A stretch of 64,000 nucleotides of DNA from Phyllobacterium brassicacearum. Its GTDB lineage: Bacteria; Pseudomonadota; Alphaproteobacteria; Rhizobiales; Rhizobiaceae. The stretch covers positions 372,001 through 436,000 of the forward strand of contig NZ_PGGO01000001.1 of NCBI RefSeq assembly GCF_003010955.1, in the 5' to 3' direction. Both the position numbers and the translations under genes were made by a program. The notes under the pieces were generated by a model that was not told the DNA's origin, made no database searches, and saw only the letters and a list, made by a program, of their open reading frames with translations. Position 1 is the first letter of the stretch, and the number at the start of each line of letters is the position of its first letter. This document shows, piece by piece, positions 38,333 through 47,365 of the stretch.

Positions 38333-38473
38333 TCAGCGAGAAGCAGTGCTGATCCCGTAACCGTCGCTGGAAACCGTGTGTCCACCGGCGTCGACCGAAA
38401 ACAGCCCTACGCCCATGAAGAGGATCGCTGAGAGCATTACGGCGGTCAAAAGTGCAGCACTCTTGGTGGTCAT
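38333..38473 (-). CDS. Small single-pass membrane protein, hypothetical
   Basis: A 46-residue frame starting MTTKSAALLTAVMLSAILFMGVG, one hydrophobic segment and a short polar tail (SVDAGGHTVSSDGYG). GGAAAC precedes ATG 38473; ATG 38488 is an alternative five codons upstream. It looks like either a small membrane protein or a secreted peptide with an uncleaved signal. No family recognised. If it is not a gene, the interval 38324-38663 is empty: I see nothing else there but a GAATCC/GGATTC repeat near 38583-38606. Confidence 0.45.
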   Translation of the reverse strand: MTTKSAALLTAVMLSAILFMGVGLFSVDAGGHTVSSDGYGISTASR

Positions 38474-38663
38474 TGCGGGCGTTTCCATCACTTGTCTTGG
38501 CCTGGCTTGATGCCAGTTAACCAGTGAGGCCACTACAGGACACAATGCTTACCAACTAGTGAAGCAAAGACACGCTCGACATGAATCCTAAAGGAGGATC
38601 GGATTCAGAGCTGGGCTGTTGCAGAGTTGCAACTGAATGGTCAATGATACTTAAGTCGGGACG

Positions 38664-39359
38664 CTAGATGAGCGCGACCCAGGCGCGTGCGAGTGCCAGA
38701 CCGGCAGCATCGGCAGGGCCGTCTTCTTCCATATGGCCCCCGTAATGGTCGAGCCAATCTGAATCAATTTTCGCGATCTGATCGCGGAAAACATGCGTCC
38801 ACTGCTCCACGAGCTTGGTGTCGGCCTCGAAGTGAAACTGGATGCCATAGACGGCACGGCCGATGCGGAAAGCCTGGTTGGCGGTCATGGTACTCGACGC
38901 AAGGTGCGTCGCCCCGTCCGGCAGTGAGAATGTATCGCTGTGCCAATGAAAGATTGGAAAACGGTGCGGGACTGCGGAGAGTACCGGGTCGGATGCGGCC
39001 CCCGCCGCGCGCGTTACCTGGTGCCAGCCAAATTCCGTTGGCCGGCCAATGATGTTCTCCGCCCCATAGCCCCGCGCGACCAACTGGCTGCCGAGACAAA
39101 TGCCAAGGACTGCCTTGCCGCCATCACCGAAGGTCTTGATCAGCCGTGCCAGCGCTGGAAGATAGGGGTAATCGTCATCGGCCAGCGCATTCTGATCACC
39201 GCCCAGCACAACCAAGCCATCATGATCCGCGTCGTCGGCGGGCAAGGCTTCGCCAAGGTAGGCCTGACGCAGATCGATGCGTGCTTCCACCTCCTGCAAT
39301 GCGCGGCCAACCTGCCCCAACCCGGTATCCTGGTAATTCTGAACGACGAGTACGCGCAT
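38664..39359 (-). CDS. Class I glutamine amidotransferase-like protein
   Basis: A 231-residue stand-alone GATase1 domain: VLVVQNYQDTGLGQVG at the start, VLGGDQNAL, the nucleophile Cys88 in GICLGSQL, and the catalytic His176/Glu178 in IQFHFEAD. The triad is complete, so glutaminase or gamma-glutamyl hydrolase activity is possible; similar proteins are annotated as GMP synthase-like or gamma-glutamyl-gamma-aminobutyrate hydrolases. The partner or acceptor is unknown. ATG 39359 has AGGCAGG upstream. Divergent from the hypothetical gene at 39441. Confidence 0.88.
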   Translation of the reverse strand: MRVLVVQNYQDTGLGQVGRALQEVEARIDLRQAYLGEALPADDADHDGLVVLGGDQNALADDDYPYLPALARLIKTFGDGGKAVLGICLGSQLVARGYGAENIIGRPTEFGWHQVTRAAGAASDPVLSAVPHRFPIFHWHSDTFSLPDGATHLASSTMTANQAFRIGRAVYGIQFHFEADTKLVEQWTHVFRDQIAKIDSDWLDHYGGHMEEDGPADAAGLALARAWVALI

Positions 39360-39440
39360 GAAACCTGCCTGATATCGCATTGACCCGAATTCCCGGATAG
39401 CATGGGGCATTACGAGTCGGAAGTGTTAGAGCCTGTCTAA

Positions 39441-40061
39441 ATGCCCCTACAAAACCGTGTCACTCCATTTGGCGAGATCGTCGCAGTTCCGCAGCGCGGA
39501 ACAATGATGGGCAATCGCGGCATCATTCACGACCCCTCTACCCGCACCTTGCTGAAAAGACGCTGGACAACCCGGGCCTGGATCATCTGCGTTTGTGATT
39601 TCAAGGGCGCGCGCCGCGAGGTAATGGAGCGGCGAAGCTGGACCGAACTGTTCTTCTTCGACGAAGCTGCGGCGCTCGCGGCAGGCCATCGGCCATGCTT
39701 CTATTGCCAGAGCCAACGGGCAAAGGCATTCCAGGCAGCCTGGGCGGATGGGAATGCGACCCCTCCTCTATCGGCACCTGCAATGGACACGATCCTGCAT
39801 GGTGAAAGGCTTGATGCCAGAGGCGGCAAAAGGCGCCATCCCATCGAAGGCTCCCTTGCCGGTTTGCCCGACGGGGCAATGATCGCGGCGGGCGATGATG
39901 CCTATGTGATCAAGGGTGGCAAGACGCACTTGTGGTCATGGAATGGCTATACGCTATCAAACCCTAAAACTGATAACGTCACGCTGCTGACGCCGCCTTC
40001 GACCGTACGAGCGCTCCGAGCGGGCTATAGCCCGGTCATACGCCTACCAATCACACCTTGA
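39441..40061 (+). CDS. Conserved hypothetical protein with a CFYC motif
   Basis: A 206-residue protein. It has a strongly basic N-terminal third with GEIVAVPQRGTMMGNRGIIHD and LKRRWTTRAWIICVCDFKGARR, a GHRPCFYCQSQRAKAF segment (Cys-x2-Cys, about residue 85) and a C-terminal beta-rich part (PDGAMIAAGDDAYVIKGGKTHLWSWNGYTL). No signal peptide or membrane segment. The N-terminal part looks like a conserved domain I have no name for. The CxxC could bind metal or be redox active. Its end overlaps the convergent EamA gene by 11 bases. Confidence 0.8.
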   Translation: MPLQNRVTPFGEIVAVPQRGTMMGNRGIIHDPSTRTLLKRRWTTRAWIICVCDFKGARREVMERRSWTELFFFDEAAALAAGHRPCFYCQSQRAKAFQAAWADGNATPPLSAPAMDTILHGERLDARGGKRRHPIEGSLAGLPDGAMIAAGDDAYVIKGGKTHLWSWNGYTLSNPKTDNVTLLTPPSTVRALRAGYSPVIRLPITP

Positions 40062-40950
40062 AGCTCGCAGGCACCGGCCTGCGAAACGTCCAACCTAGGC
40101 TGGTACCGGCGGCCGCGATCAAGATTGCCGCTGATCCTATCAATTGGCTCGGCTGCAAAGCATGTCCGAATGCGATGTAGTCGACCAGAATCGCAGCGAT
40201 CGGATAGATGAAGGAGAGCGAGCCGGTGATATGCGTCGGCAGCTTCTGGATCGCACTATACAGCAGGATATACATAAGGCCGGTGTGGACCACGCCGATC
40301 GTTACGATGCTGGCCCACTGGCCAGTGCTTTGCGGCAGACTGGTGAAGTCGGCCAACGGAGCGAGCATGACGATACCGACGCTGACCTGAATGAGAGCGA
40401 TGAGATGGGGCGGTGTGCCTTTCAGCCGCTTGGCGACAATGGCCGCGATCGCGTACAAGAAGGCCGCACCGAGCGACAATGCAATGCCCGTCATATAGCC
40501 CGAACCACTATAAGTGCCGCCCGGCTTGGCCTGCACGATCAGCAGCATCCCGGCAAAGGCAAATCCCAGCCAGAACAATTTGGTGGCGGTGAGCTTTTCC
40601 TTGAAGATCAATGCGCCCAGACCAACCAGCATGAACGGCTGGACATTATAGACTGTTGTGGCAATGGCGATAGAGGCACGGGAATAGGCGGCGAAAAGCA
40701 GGACCCAATTCAGGACGATTGCAACGCCGCCAATGACGGCAAGACCGAACAGCTTGCGCGAGATCACGCCGGGCCGCAGCAATCCTAATGCCGCACAGAT
40801 TACGAGAAGCGTGATGGCGCCGATGGCGCAGCGCCAGAACACAACCGACAGGACGGGCTGGCCAGACATCAGCACAAACCAGCCGATCGTTCCCGAGATG
40901 ATCATGGCGGCGGTCATTTCGACACTGCCTCTGACGATATCCTTTTCCAT
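40051..40950 (-). CDS. DMT-superfamily transporter, two EamA domains
   Basis: A 299-residue inner-membrane protein with about ten hydrophobic segments arranged as two EamA repeats (IIFKEKLTATKLFWLGFAFAGMLL near the middle and IYPIAAILVDYIAFGHALQPSQLIGSAAIL near the C-terminus). EamA proteins export amino acids or other small metabolites. A divergently transcribed Lrp/AsnC regulator 132 bases upstream strongly suggests amino-acid-responsive control and an amino acid substrate. The specific substrate cannot be inferred. Confidence 0.92.
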   Translation of the reverse strand: MEKDIVRGSVEMTAAMIISGTIGWFVLMSGQPVLSVVFWRCAIGAITLLVICAALGLLRPGVISRKLFGLAVIGGVAIVLNWVLLFAAYSRASIAIATTVYNVQPFMLVGLGALIFKEKLTATKLFWLGFAFAGMLLIVQAKPGGTYSGSGYMTGIALSLGAAFLYAIAAIVAKRLKGTPPHLIALIQVSVGIVMLAPLADFTSLPQSTGQWASIVTIGVVHTGLMYILLYSAIQKLPTHITGSLSFIYPIAAILVDYIAFGHALQPSQLIGSAAILIAAAGTSLGWTFRRPVPASFKV

Positions 40951-41082
40951 GCCGTCGCTCCTTCGATTGCTCGTTGAAGACTATGCGGCGGACGCCGGAT
41001 TTGATATATGTAGCGTAAGGTGAAAATCGCCTTTCGCCTATTTAATACAGGTTAACCAGGCGAACAGCCTTACAGGTGATCG

Positions 41083-41520
41083 ATGCTCGACGAACTTGAC
41101 CGAACCATCCTCGAAATTCTCATCGATGACGCGCGAATATCGCTGAAGGAACTCAGCCAGAAGGTGGGGTTGTCCTCGCCGAGTGTTTCCGAGCGGTTGC
41201 GACGGCTCGAAGAAAAGAAAGTCATACGGGCATTTACCGTAGACATTGATCCGGTCGCTCTCGGTTACAGTTTGACTGCAATCGTCCGCGTTCGCCCGCT
41301 GCCCGGCATGCTGCATATCGTCGAAAAGCTCATCAAGGAAACCCCGGAAATAACCGAATGCGACAAGGTGACTGGGGACGACTGCTTCATCGGCAAGCTG
41401 CAGTTCCGGACCATGGAACAGCTCGATACCATTCTTGACCGGTTGGCGGAAAAGGCCGAGACAAACACCTCGATCGTCAAGGCTTCACCGGTCAAACGCC
41501 GCCTTCCGCCGCTCTCCTGA
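41083..41520 (+). CDS. Lrp/AsnC-family transcriptional regulator
   Basis: A 145-residue regulator: HTH at [44 protein letters not shown] (about residues 3-46) and a RAM/ACT-like C-terminal domain ([19 protein letters not shown]... [15 protein letters not shown]) that binds amino acids. It is transcribed away from the EamA transporter gene and probably controls it. The gene is followed by rsmE 22 bases downstream on the same strand, so the two may share transcripts. Confidence 0.93.
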   Translation: MLDELDRTILEILIDDARISLKELSQKVGLSSPSVSERLRRLEEKKVIRAFTVDIDPVALGYSLTAIVRVRPLPGMLHIVEKLIKETPEITECDKVTGDDCFIGKLQFRTMEQLDTILDRLAEKAETNTSIVKASPVKRRLPPLS

Positions 41521-41542
41521 ACTCTTCCCCTCCGGATATATC

Positions 41543-42277
41543 ATGCGCGCAAACTACAAAATGCAGAGGCTCTACGTCACCGCCGATCTCAGCTTCGGAA
41601 AACGTGCGGAAACTGCTCCCGAAGCGGTCAACTATCTGGCCAATGTGCTGCGAATGAAGGATGGCGACGAGATCCTGGCTTTCAACGGACGCGACGGGGA
41701 GTGGCGCGCGGCACTTCGCTTCGAGAGCAAGAAGAAGCTGTTCCTGGAGCCACAGGAACTCACGCGCGAGCAGCCAGCCGCGCCTGACCTCATCTATTGC
41801 TTTGCACCGCTGAAACAGGGCCGGCTCGACTACCTCGTCCAGAAGGCTGTGGAGATGGGCGCGGGCGTGCTGCAGCCCGTCATCACCCAGCACACACAGG
41901 TCGCGCGCATCGGCATCGAACGAATCGAGGCAAATGCGATCGAAGCGGCTGAACAGTGCGGCGTATTGGCGATTCCGCAGACGCGCGAGCCGGTTAAGCT
42001 CGAGAACCTGCTCGCAGGGTGGGATGGACAGCGCCGTCTGATCTTCTGTGATGAGGGACACGACACACACAACCCCCTCCCACTTTTGCAATCTCTATCG
42101 CGGGGACCACTCGGCGTCCTCATCGGGCCTGAAGGCGGATTCTCCGAGCAGGAACGCCAGATCTTACGCAAACTTCCCTTTGTCACCGCGATTCCACTCG
42201 GCCAGCGCATCCTGCGAGCAGATACCGCCGCCGTTGCGGCGCTCGCCTTGATTCAGGCGACAATCGGCGATTGGTGA
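41543..42277 (+). CDS. rsmE: 16S rRNA (uracil(1498)-N(3))-methyltransferase
   Basis: SAM-dependent methylation of U1498 in 16S rRNA. The 244-residue SPOUT enzyme has an N-terminal PUA-like domain ([16 protein letters not shown]-like [16 protein letters not shown]) and the C-terminal trefoil-knot motifs [48 protein letters not shown] and the closing [16 protein letters not shown]. All residues characteristic of the knot are present. ATG 41543 is chosen; a longer frame runs back into the lrp gene. Confidence 0.96.
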   Translation: MRANYKMQRLYVTADLSFGKRAETAPEAVNYLANVLRMKDGDEILAFNGRDGEWRAALRFESKKKLFLEPQELTREQPAAPDLIYCFAPLKQGRLDYLVQKAVEMGAGVLQPVITQHTQVARIGIERIEANAIEAAEQCGVLAIPQTREPVKLENLLAGWDGQRRLIFCDEGHDTHNPLPLLQSLSRGPLGVLIGPEGGFSEQERQILRKLPFVTAIPLGQRILRADTAAVAALALIQATIGDW

Positions 42278-42381
42278 GTTACAAATTCTCTTGATAGGAG
42301 CATAAGCGAAATTTGCTTGCGCTCATGCCCGAAAACCGCCAATCACGCGCAACCATCTCATCTTATCGGAAAGCACCATCC

Positions 42382-43755
42382 ATGGCGCGCGACACGACAG
42401 ACGAAACACCGATCACGGGCACCGAAGAACTGGCCGCCTATCTTGCGCAAGGATCCAAGCCGGAATCCGCCTGGCGCATTGGCACCGAACACGAAAAGTT
42501 CCCGTTCTATACGGAAGACAACAGCCCAGTTCCCTATGACGGTCCTAGGGGCATTCGTGCGATCCTCGAAGGTATGCAATCCAAGCTCGGCTGGGAGCCG
42601 ATCATCGACGGAGGCAACATCATCGGCCTCGTTGAACCAACCGGCCAGGGCGCCATTTCTTTGGAGCCGGGCGGGCAGTTCGAGCTTTCGGGCGCACCGC
42701 TCCTTTCCATTCACCAGACCTGCCGCGAATCCAATGCCCACCTGGCGCAGGTGCGCGAAATCGCCGAACCGCTCGGCATCCGCTTCCTCGGACTTGGCGG
42801 CAGTCCGAAATGGACGCTGGCAGAGACGCCGCGGATGCCCAAATCGCGATACAACATCATGTCCAACTATATGCCGAAGGTTGGCAAGGACGGGCTGAAC
42901 ATGATGTACCGGACCTGTACGATACAGGTGAACCTCGACTTCGCATCCGAAACCGATATGCGCCGCAAGATGCAGGTCTCGGTCAAGCTGCAGTCCATCG
43001 CAACAGCGCTTTTCGCCATGTCGCCTTTCACCGAGGGCAAGCCCAATGGACTGCTTTCGTGGCGCTCCAACATCTGGCGCGATACCGACAACAACCGCTC
43101 AGGCGTCTTGCCATTCATCTTCAGCGAGAGTTTCGGTTTTGCAGACTATGTCGAATGGGCACTAGATGTGCCGATGTACTTCGTCATGCGTCACGGCCGA
43201 TACCACGACTGCACGCACGTGACCTTCCGTCAGTTCATGAACGGCGCGCTGAAAGACAGCGTGCCCGAAGGCACGCCCAACATGGGCGATTGGGCCAACC
43301 ACCTCTCGACGCTGTTTCCGGAAGTGCGCCTGAAACGTTTCCTCGAGATGCGCGGTGCCGACGGCGGTCCATGGCGGCGCATCTGTGCGCTTCCTGCGTT
43401 CTGGGTCGGTCTGCTCTACGATGCGGAGGCATTGAATGCGGCGGAAGCGCTGACGCGTGATTGGACTTATCCTGAGGTCCAGGCTCTGCGCGATGACGTT
43501 CCTGCGAACGGCCTGCGGGCGACATTCCGCAACCTTTCGGCACACGATATCGCAAGGGATGCCCTGGCAATTTCGCGCCTCGGCCTGAAGAATCGAGCAC
43601 GATTGAACAGCGAGGGCTTTGACGAGACGCATTACCTCTCCTCGTTGGAGGAAGTTGTCGCCCGCGGTACCACTTCAGCCGAGCAGATGTTGTCCCAGTA
43701 CAATACGGCTTGGGGTGCGTCGGTCGAGCCAGCCTTTCTCGAGTATGCTTACTAG
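42382..43755 (+). CDS. gshA: Glutamate-cysteine ligase, plant/alphaproteobacterial type
   Basis: First and rate-limiting step of glutathione synthesis: glutamate, cysteine and ATP to gamma-glutamylcysteine. The 457-residue enzyme has WRIGTEHEKFPF near the start (the substrate/ATP site glutamates), GNIIGLVEPTGQGAISLEPGGQFELSGAP, MYRTCTIQVNLDFASE, and the WRSNIWRDTDNNRSGVLP segment. It is the family shared with plants (TIGR01436), not the E. coli type. ATG 42382 is family-typical with GGAAAG upstream. Given the many GST, GFA and glutaredoxin-dependent genes in this window, glutathione is clearly central here. Confidence 0.96.
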   Translation: MARDTTDETPITGTEELAAYLAQGSKPESAWRIGTEHEKFPFYTEDNSPVPYDGPRGIRAILEGMQSKLGWEPIIDGGNIIGLVEPTGQGAISLEPGGQFELSGAPLLSIHQTCRESNAHLAQVREIAEPLGIRFLGLGGSPKWTLAETPRMPKSRYNIMSNYMPKVGKDGLNMMYRTCTIQVNLDFASETDMRRKMQVSVKLQSIATALFAMSPFTEGKPNGLLSWRSNIWRDTDNNRSGVLPFIFSESFGFADYVEWALDVPMYFVMRHGRYHDCTHVTFRQFMNGALKDSVPEGTPNMGDWANHLSTLFPEVRLKRFLEMRGADGGPWRRICALPAFWVGLLYDAEALNAAEALTRDWTYPEVQALRDDVPANGLRATFRNLSAHDIARDALAISRLGLKNRARLNSEGFDETHYLSSLEEVVARGTTSAEQMLSQYNTAWGASVEPAFLEYAY

Positions 43756-43771
43756 CCGGGAGGTCCACTCC

Positions 43772-44515
43772 ATGACGAAGACTGTTTTGATCACGGGTGC
43801 CAGCCGCGGCATCGGCCGTTCGGCGGCGATTCTTGCCGGTCAAAAAGGCTGGTCCGTCGGCGTCAATTATGTGGGCAACAAACGCGCTGCCGATGAAGTC
43901 GTCGACGCCATCATTGCAGCGGGCGGCAAGGCGAAGGCCATACAAGGCGATGTCGCCGTGGAAGCAGATGTCATATCAGTATTCAAGCAGGCGGCAGAAC
44001 TTGGCAAGCTGGACGGTGTCGTGGTCAACGCCGGCATTGTTGCCCCTGCCTCACCCTTGATCGATATGGACATCGAACGCATGCGCCGCATCTTCGACGT
44101 CAATATCCTCGGCGCTTATCTTTGCGCGCGCGAAGCTGTCCGTCACCTCGCCCGTTCACGGGGCGGCAATGGCGGCTCAATTGTTCTCCTGTCATCGGCA
44201 GCGGCACGGCTCGGCGGACCGAATGAGTACGTCGATTATGCCGGATCGAAAGGGGCTATGGATACTCTGACAATCGGGCTTTCCAAGGAAGTCGGCCCCG
44301 ATGGTATCCGAGTCAACGCCGTCCGCCCCGGGCTGGTCGAAACAGATATCCATGCGAGCGGCGGCCAGCCAGATCGGGCTCAGCGCCTCGGCGTTACAGC
44401 TCCCCTCGGGCGGCCCGGTACGGCGGATGAAGTTGCTGAGTCGATCGTCTGGCTGCTCAGTGACGCGTCGTCTTACGTGACCGGCGCTCTCCTCGACGTG
44501 ACTGGCGGACGCTGA
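43772..44515 (+). CDS. Short-chain dehydrogenase/reductase
   Basis: A 247-residue Rossmann enzyme: TGASRGIGRS (about 8-17) for NAD(P) binding, VVNAGIV, the catalytic serine in LLSSAAARLGG and the YAGSKGAMD motif (Tyr and Lys), ending SSYVTGALLDVTGG as in classical FabG-like members. The arginine in GASRGIG and the VGNKR segment after strand 2 favour NADP. Substrate unknown. GGGAGG upstream of ATG 43772; it is 16 bases past gshA on the same strand and probably co-transcribed. Confidence 0.9.
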   Translation: MTKTVLITGASRGIGRSAAILAGQKGWSVGVNYVGNKRAADEVVDAIIAAGGKAKAIQGDVAVEADVISVFKQAAELGKLDGVVVNAGIVAPASPLIDMDIERMRRIFDVNILGAYLCAREAVRHLARSRGGNGGSIVLLSSAAARLGGPNEYVDYAGSKGAMDTLTIGLSKEVGPDGIRVNAVRPGLVETDIHASGGQPDRAQRLGVTAPLGRPGTADEVAESIVWLLSDASSYVTGALLDVTGGR

Positions 44516-44601
44516 AACGCTGCTGGACCGACAATTTTGACTCCCGTCGGCCGCCATATGTGTTATGCGGAGTCTTGATCATTCAAGCGGATTTCTGACC
44601 C

Positions 44602-45540
44602 ATGCCGAAACACAAAGCTCTGTCCGACGCCTTTATTCCCGAGCTGCCGAATTACTACAAAGGCAAGGTTCGCGAGAATTACGATCTCGCCGATGGCCGC
44701 CGTATCATCATCGCCACGGACCGGATCAGCGCTTTTGACCGTATTCTCGCATCCATTCCGCTCAAGGGGCAGGTTCTGACGCAGACAGCGCGGTTTCAGT
44801 TCGAGCAGACGCAGGATATCTGCCCCAACCACGTCATCGAATATCCCGATCCGAACGTGCTTGTGTGCCGAAAGCTGACCATATTGCCGGTCGAGATCGT
44901 CGTGCGGGGTTATCTGGCAGGCACGACCGGAACATCGATCCTGACCCTCTACAAGGCAGGTCAGCGTGAGATGTACGGCTTCACACTGCCTGATGGTATG
45001 CAGGACAATGAGAAGCTTCCTGCGCCGATCATCACTCCGACCTCCAAGGCCTTCGACGGCGGCCATGATGAGCCCCTGACCGCCGATGCCATTCTGAACC
45101 AGAAGCTGCTTACCAAGGAGCAGTGGGACACCGTCTCGAACTATGCGTTGAAGCTTTTTGCTCGCGGTCAGGAAATCGCTGCATCTCGCGGGTTGATCCT
45201 TGCCGACACCAAATACGAATTCGGTACGGACGATGAGGGCAATATCGTGCTGGCGGACGAAATCCATACGCCGGATTCGAGCCGCTACTGGTTTGCCGAC
45301 AGCTATGCACCCGGCAAGCGTCCGGTGAGCTTCGACAAGGATTTCGTCCGCAACTGGGTCGTCGAACGCTGCAACCCTTACAAGGATGATATTCCGGAAA
45401 TCCCCGAAGACGTGATCGACGCAACCACCAAGGTCTATGTCCAGGCCTACGAGACGATCACTAACCGGACATTCGAGGCAGGCGATCCGGCAATCGACCC
45501 CCTGGAACGCATCCGCGGCAATCTCTCGCGCTATTTCTAA
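44602..45540 (+). CDS. purC: Phosphoribosylaminoimidazole-succinocarboxamide synthase, long form
   Basis: Purine synthesis step joining CAIR and aspartate with ATP to give SAICAR. At 312 residues it is the long, yeast-like form rather than the ~240-residue bacterial form. Landmarks: [29 protein letters not shown] at the N-terminus (ATP site), [14 protein letters not shown], the [15 protein letters not shown] metal and substrate segment, and [13 protein letters not shown]. Rhizobia often carry a short PurC next to purS/purQ and this long one separately. Monocistronic looking. Confidence 0.95.
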   Translation: MPKHKALSDAFIPELPNYYKGKVRENYDLADGRRIIIATDRISAFDRILASIPLKGQVLTQTARFQFEQTQDICPNHVIEYPDPNVLVCRKLTILPVEIVVRGYLAGTTGTSILTLYKAGQREMYGFTLPDGMQDNEKLPAPIITPTSKAFDGGHDEPLTADAILNQKLLTKEQWDTVSNYALKLFARGQEIAASRGLILADTKYEFGTDDEGNIVLADEIHTPDSSRYWFADSYAPGKRPVSFDKDFVRNWVVERCNPYKDDIPEIPEDVIDATTKVYVQAYETITNRTFEAGDPAIDPLERIRGNLSRYF

Positions 45541-45605
45541 CGCTATAAAAGCATTGAAGTCTGCGCTAATCTCCACCGTGCCCAGCGCGAAGGAGGATCG
45601 TTGCC

Positions 45606-46748
45606 ATGAATCTCGTAGATATGTTCCTGAAGGGACAAGGGGGCCAGAACATCGATGCTCTCTCCCGCCAGTTCAACCTGTCCCACCAGCAGACTGTTGC
45701 CGCTCTTGAAGCACTGATGCCGGCGTTTTCGCAAGGCTTGCAGCGCAATGCCGCCGACCCTATGGGGTTCGGCGCCTTCGTCCAGGCGCTTTCGACCGGT
45801 CAAAACGTCAATTATTTTGATAATCCGCAAGCTGCCTTCAATCCGTCGGGCATTGCCGACGGCAACTATGTGCTTGGCCAGCTTTTCGGTTCGAAAGATC
45901 TGTCCCGGGCTGTCGCCGATCATGCCGCCAATGCCGCAGGCGTTGGCGCCGACACACTGAAGCAGATGCTGCCGGTGGTCGCGTCCATGATGATGGGGGG
46001 ACTCTACAAGAAATCGACCGGGCAGTTTGCGGCGGCCGGCCTTGGCGGCGGCAATGTCATTGGCGACCTGATCGAGCAGATGATGCGGCCAGGTGGCGGG
46101 CAACCATCAGCAAATCCGCAGAGCGCCCCCGGCGGCGCGTCCGGTAACCCCTGGGGGCAAATACTGGAAGGGATGTTTGGTGGAGGTGCCGCTGGCCAGC
46201 AACCGCAGGGCGGCCAAGGAAATCCGCTCGGCAACAATCCGTTGGGTAAAATCTTCGAAGAGATGATGCGTGGCGGCATTCCGGGAGGCACGACGCCCCA
46301 AGCCCCGACCCCGCGGGGAAGGGCACCACAAGGTGATGCGCCTCAAGACACCGCACAAAATCCATTTGGAGATAATCCGTTTGGCAAGATTTTTGAGGAA
46401 ATGATGAAAGGTGGCGCCTCGCAGCAGGCACCGACCCAACGTCGCACCGCGCCACAGGAGGAAGCGCCGCAAGACACGGCGCCGGGTCAAAATCCCTTTG
46501 GAGATAATCCGCTCGGCAAGATCTTCGAGGAAATGATGAAAAGTGCGCAGCAAGGTTCAGCGCCTCAACCAACGCAGCCACAGGCCCAGAAGCGAGCCGC
46601 ACCACCACAATCGGCCCCTTCTGATAATCCGCTTAAAGATATACTCGGCCAGATGTTTGATACCGGCAAGCAGGCCAATGACCAGTATCAAAAAGGCCTG
46701 GAATCGATATTCGATCAGTACCTGCGCGGCATGGACCGCAGTCGCTGA
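45606..46748 (+). CDS. DUF937 protein with tandem NPLGKIFEEMM-type repeats
   Basis: A 380-residue protein. Residues 1 to about 160 are a DUF937-like helical domain (FNLSHQQTVAALEALMPAF, ADHAANAAGVGADTLKQMLPVVASMMMG). Residues 180-351 are low-complexity Gln/Pro/Gly/Ala linkers alternating with short amphipathic helices: three near-identical units NP(L/F)G(N/D)NP(L/F)GKIFEEMM at 206-222, 252-267 and 296-311, plus diverged copies at 147-161, 181-192, 341-351 and 365-374. No signal peptide or membrane segment. DUF937 is also seen in YidB-like proteins of unknown function. The repeats look like short docking motifs on a flexible tether; that is inference. Clear AAGGAGG ribosome site. Confidence 0.85.
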   Translation: MNLVDMFLKGQGGQNIDALSRQFNLSHQQTVAALEALMPAFSQGLQRNAADPMGFGAFVQALSTGQNVNYFDNPQAAFNPSGIADGNYVLGQLFGSKDLSRAVADHAANAAGVGADTLKQMLPVVASMMMGGLYKKSTGQFAAAGLGGGNVIGDLIEQMMRPGGGQPSANPQSAPGGASGNPWGQILEGMFGGGAAGQQPQGGQGNPLGNNPLGKIFEEMMRGGIPGGTTPQAPTPRGRAPQGDAPQDTAQNPFGDNPFGKIFEEMMKGGASQQAPTQRRTAPQEEAPQDTAPGQNPFGDNPLGKIFEEMMKSAQQGSAPQPTQPQAQKRAAPPQSAPSDNPLKDILGQMFDTGKQANDQYQKGLESIFDQYLRGMDRSR

Positions 46749-46762
46749 TTTAGCGGACAAAG

Positions 46763-46802
46763 AAAAAGCCCGGCCACGTTGCATGTGCAAGGTGGGCCGG
46801 GC
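46763..46802 (-). terminator. Strong terminator of the DUF1127 gene
   Basis: GCCCGGCC (46768-46775) pairs with GGCCGGGC (46795-46802), and the inner bases continue the stem with one bulge. On the minus strand it is followed by TTTTTC. It also lies just after the convergent DUF937 gene. Confidence 0.88.
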
Positions 46803-46873
46803 AGGAGGCAGGCTTGGCGCCGGGAGGGGATTCCGGCGTGAATGGGCGCCTGCTAAACAGTCAAACCGTCGAC

Positions 46874-47161
46874 CTAGATGATCGAACGAGCAGCGCGAAG
46901 GCGGGACCTGACATCGGCCAGCGCGCCAAGCCGTTCGCTCGGATCATCGAGCAGCGAAGTGCCAATGGCCGAATGCAGATCAGCACGCGTGATGCCGATG
47001 TCATGCAGCATTTCGTCATTCCACTCGCCAAGGCTCAAGATCGTTTTACGATTGCGACGCGCGACGATCACTCGGTTGACAAAGTTGGCAGCCTGCGACG
47101 CAAAAGCTGCGATCGAGCGGGTGAAACCAGTACCTTCAGTCATTCTCGTAGTCGTCGTCAT
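46874..47161 (-). CDS. Small DUF1127 protein
   Basis: A 95-residue protein, starting at ATG 47161 with AAAGGAG 8 bases upstream. The middle has the DUF1127 core VARRNRKTILSLGEWNDEMLHDIGITRADL (about residues 33-62), with an arginine-rich helix followed by the L-DIG-I-R motif. DUF1127 proteins are small, arginine-rich and bind RNA or influence phosphate, carbon and stress physiology in Alphaproteobacteria. It is divergent from the LsrB/VtlR-like regulator; in Brucella, VtlR directly activates several DUF1127 genes, so control by the neighbour is likely. Ended by a strong terminator. Confidence 0.9.
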   Translation of the reverse strand: MTTTTRMTEGTGFTRSIAAFASQAANFVNRVIVARRNRKTILSLGEWNDEMLHDIGITRADLHSAIGTSLLDDPSERLGALADVRSRLRAARSII

Positions 47162-47275
47162 CGCCGTTACTCCTTTTGAATGGCGCTGATCAAGAAAGTT
47201 AAACCGCGTGAAAAACCACTTTTCACGCACCACGCTTGGCATCTTCTGACACCAGCGCTTCCTGAACATCTGCAG

Positions 47276-47347
47276 ATTGATCCATAAAAATTGATTATTC
47301 AAACGAATGTTTTTAATGTAAACGTTCAATAATAATGATGGATCAAT
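47276..47347. promoter_or_regulatory. Symmetric element between DUF1127 and the LsrB/VtlR-like gene
   Basis: ATTGATCCAT (47276-47285) and ATGGATCAAT (47338-47347) are perfect 10-bp inverted copies. Inside them ATTATTCAAACG (47294-47305) and CGTTCAATAAT (47323-47333) are a second, near-perfect inverted pair. The region is AT-rich, 18 bases before the LysR start and 114 bases before the DUF1127 start. This is the expected place for LysR binding. Confidence 0.6.
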
Positions 47348-47365
47348 CCGTCTGGGAGCACAGTC

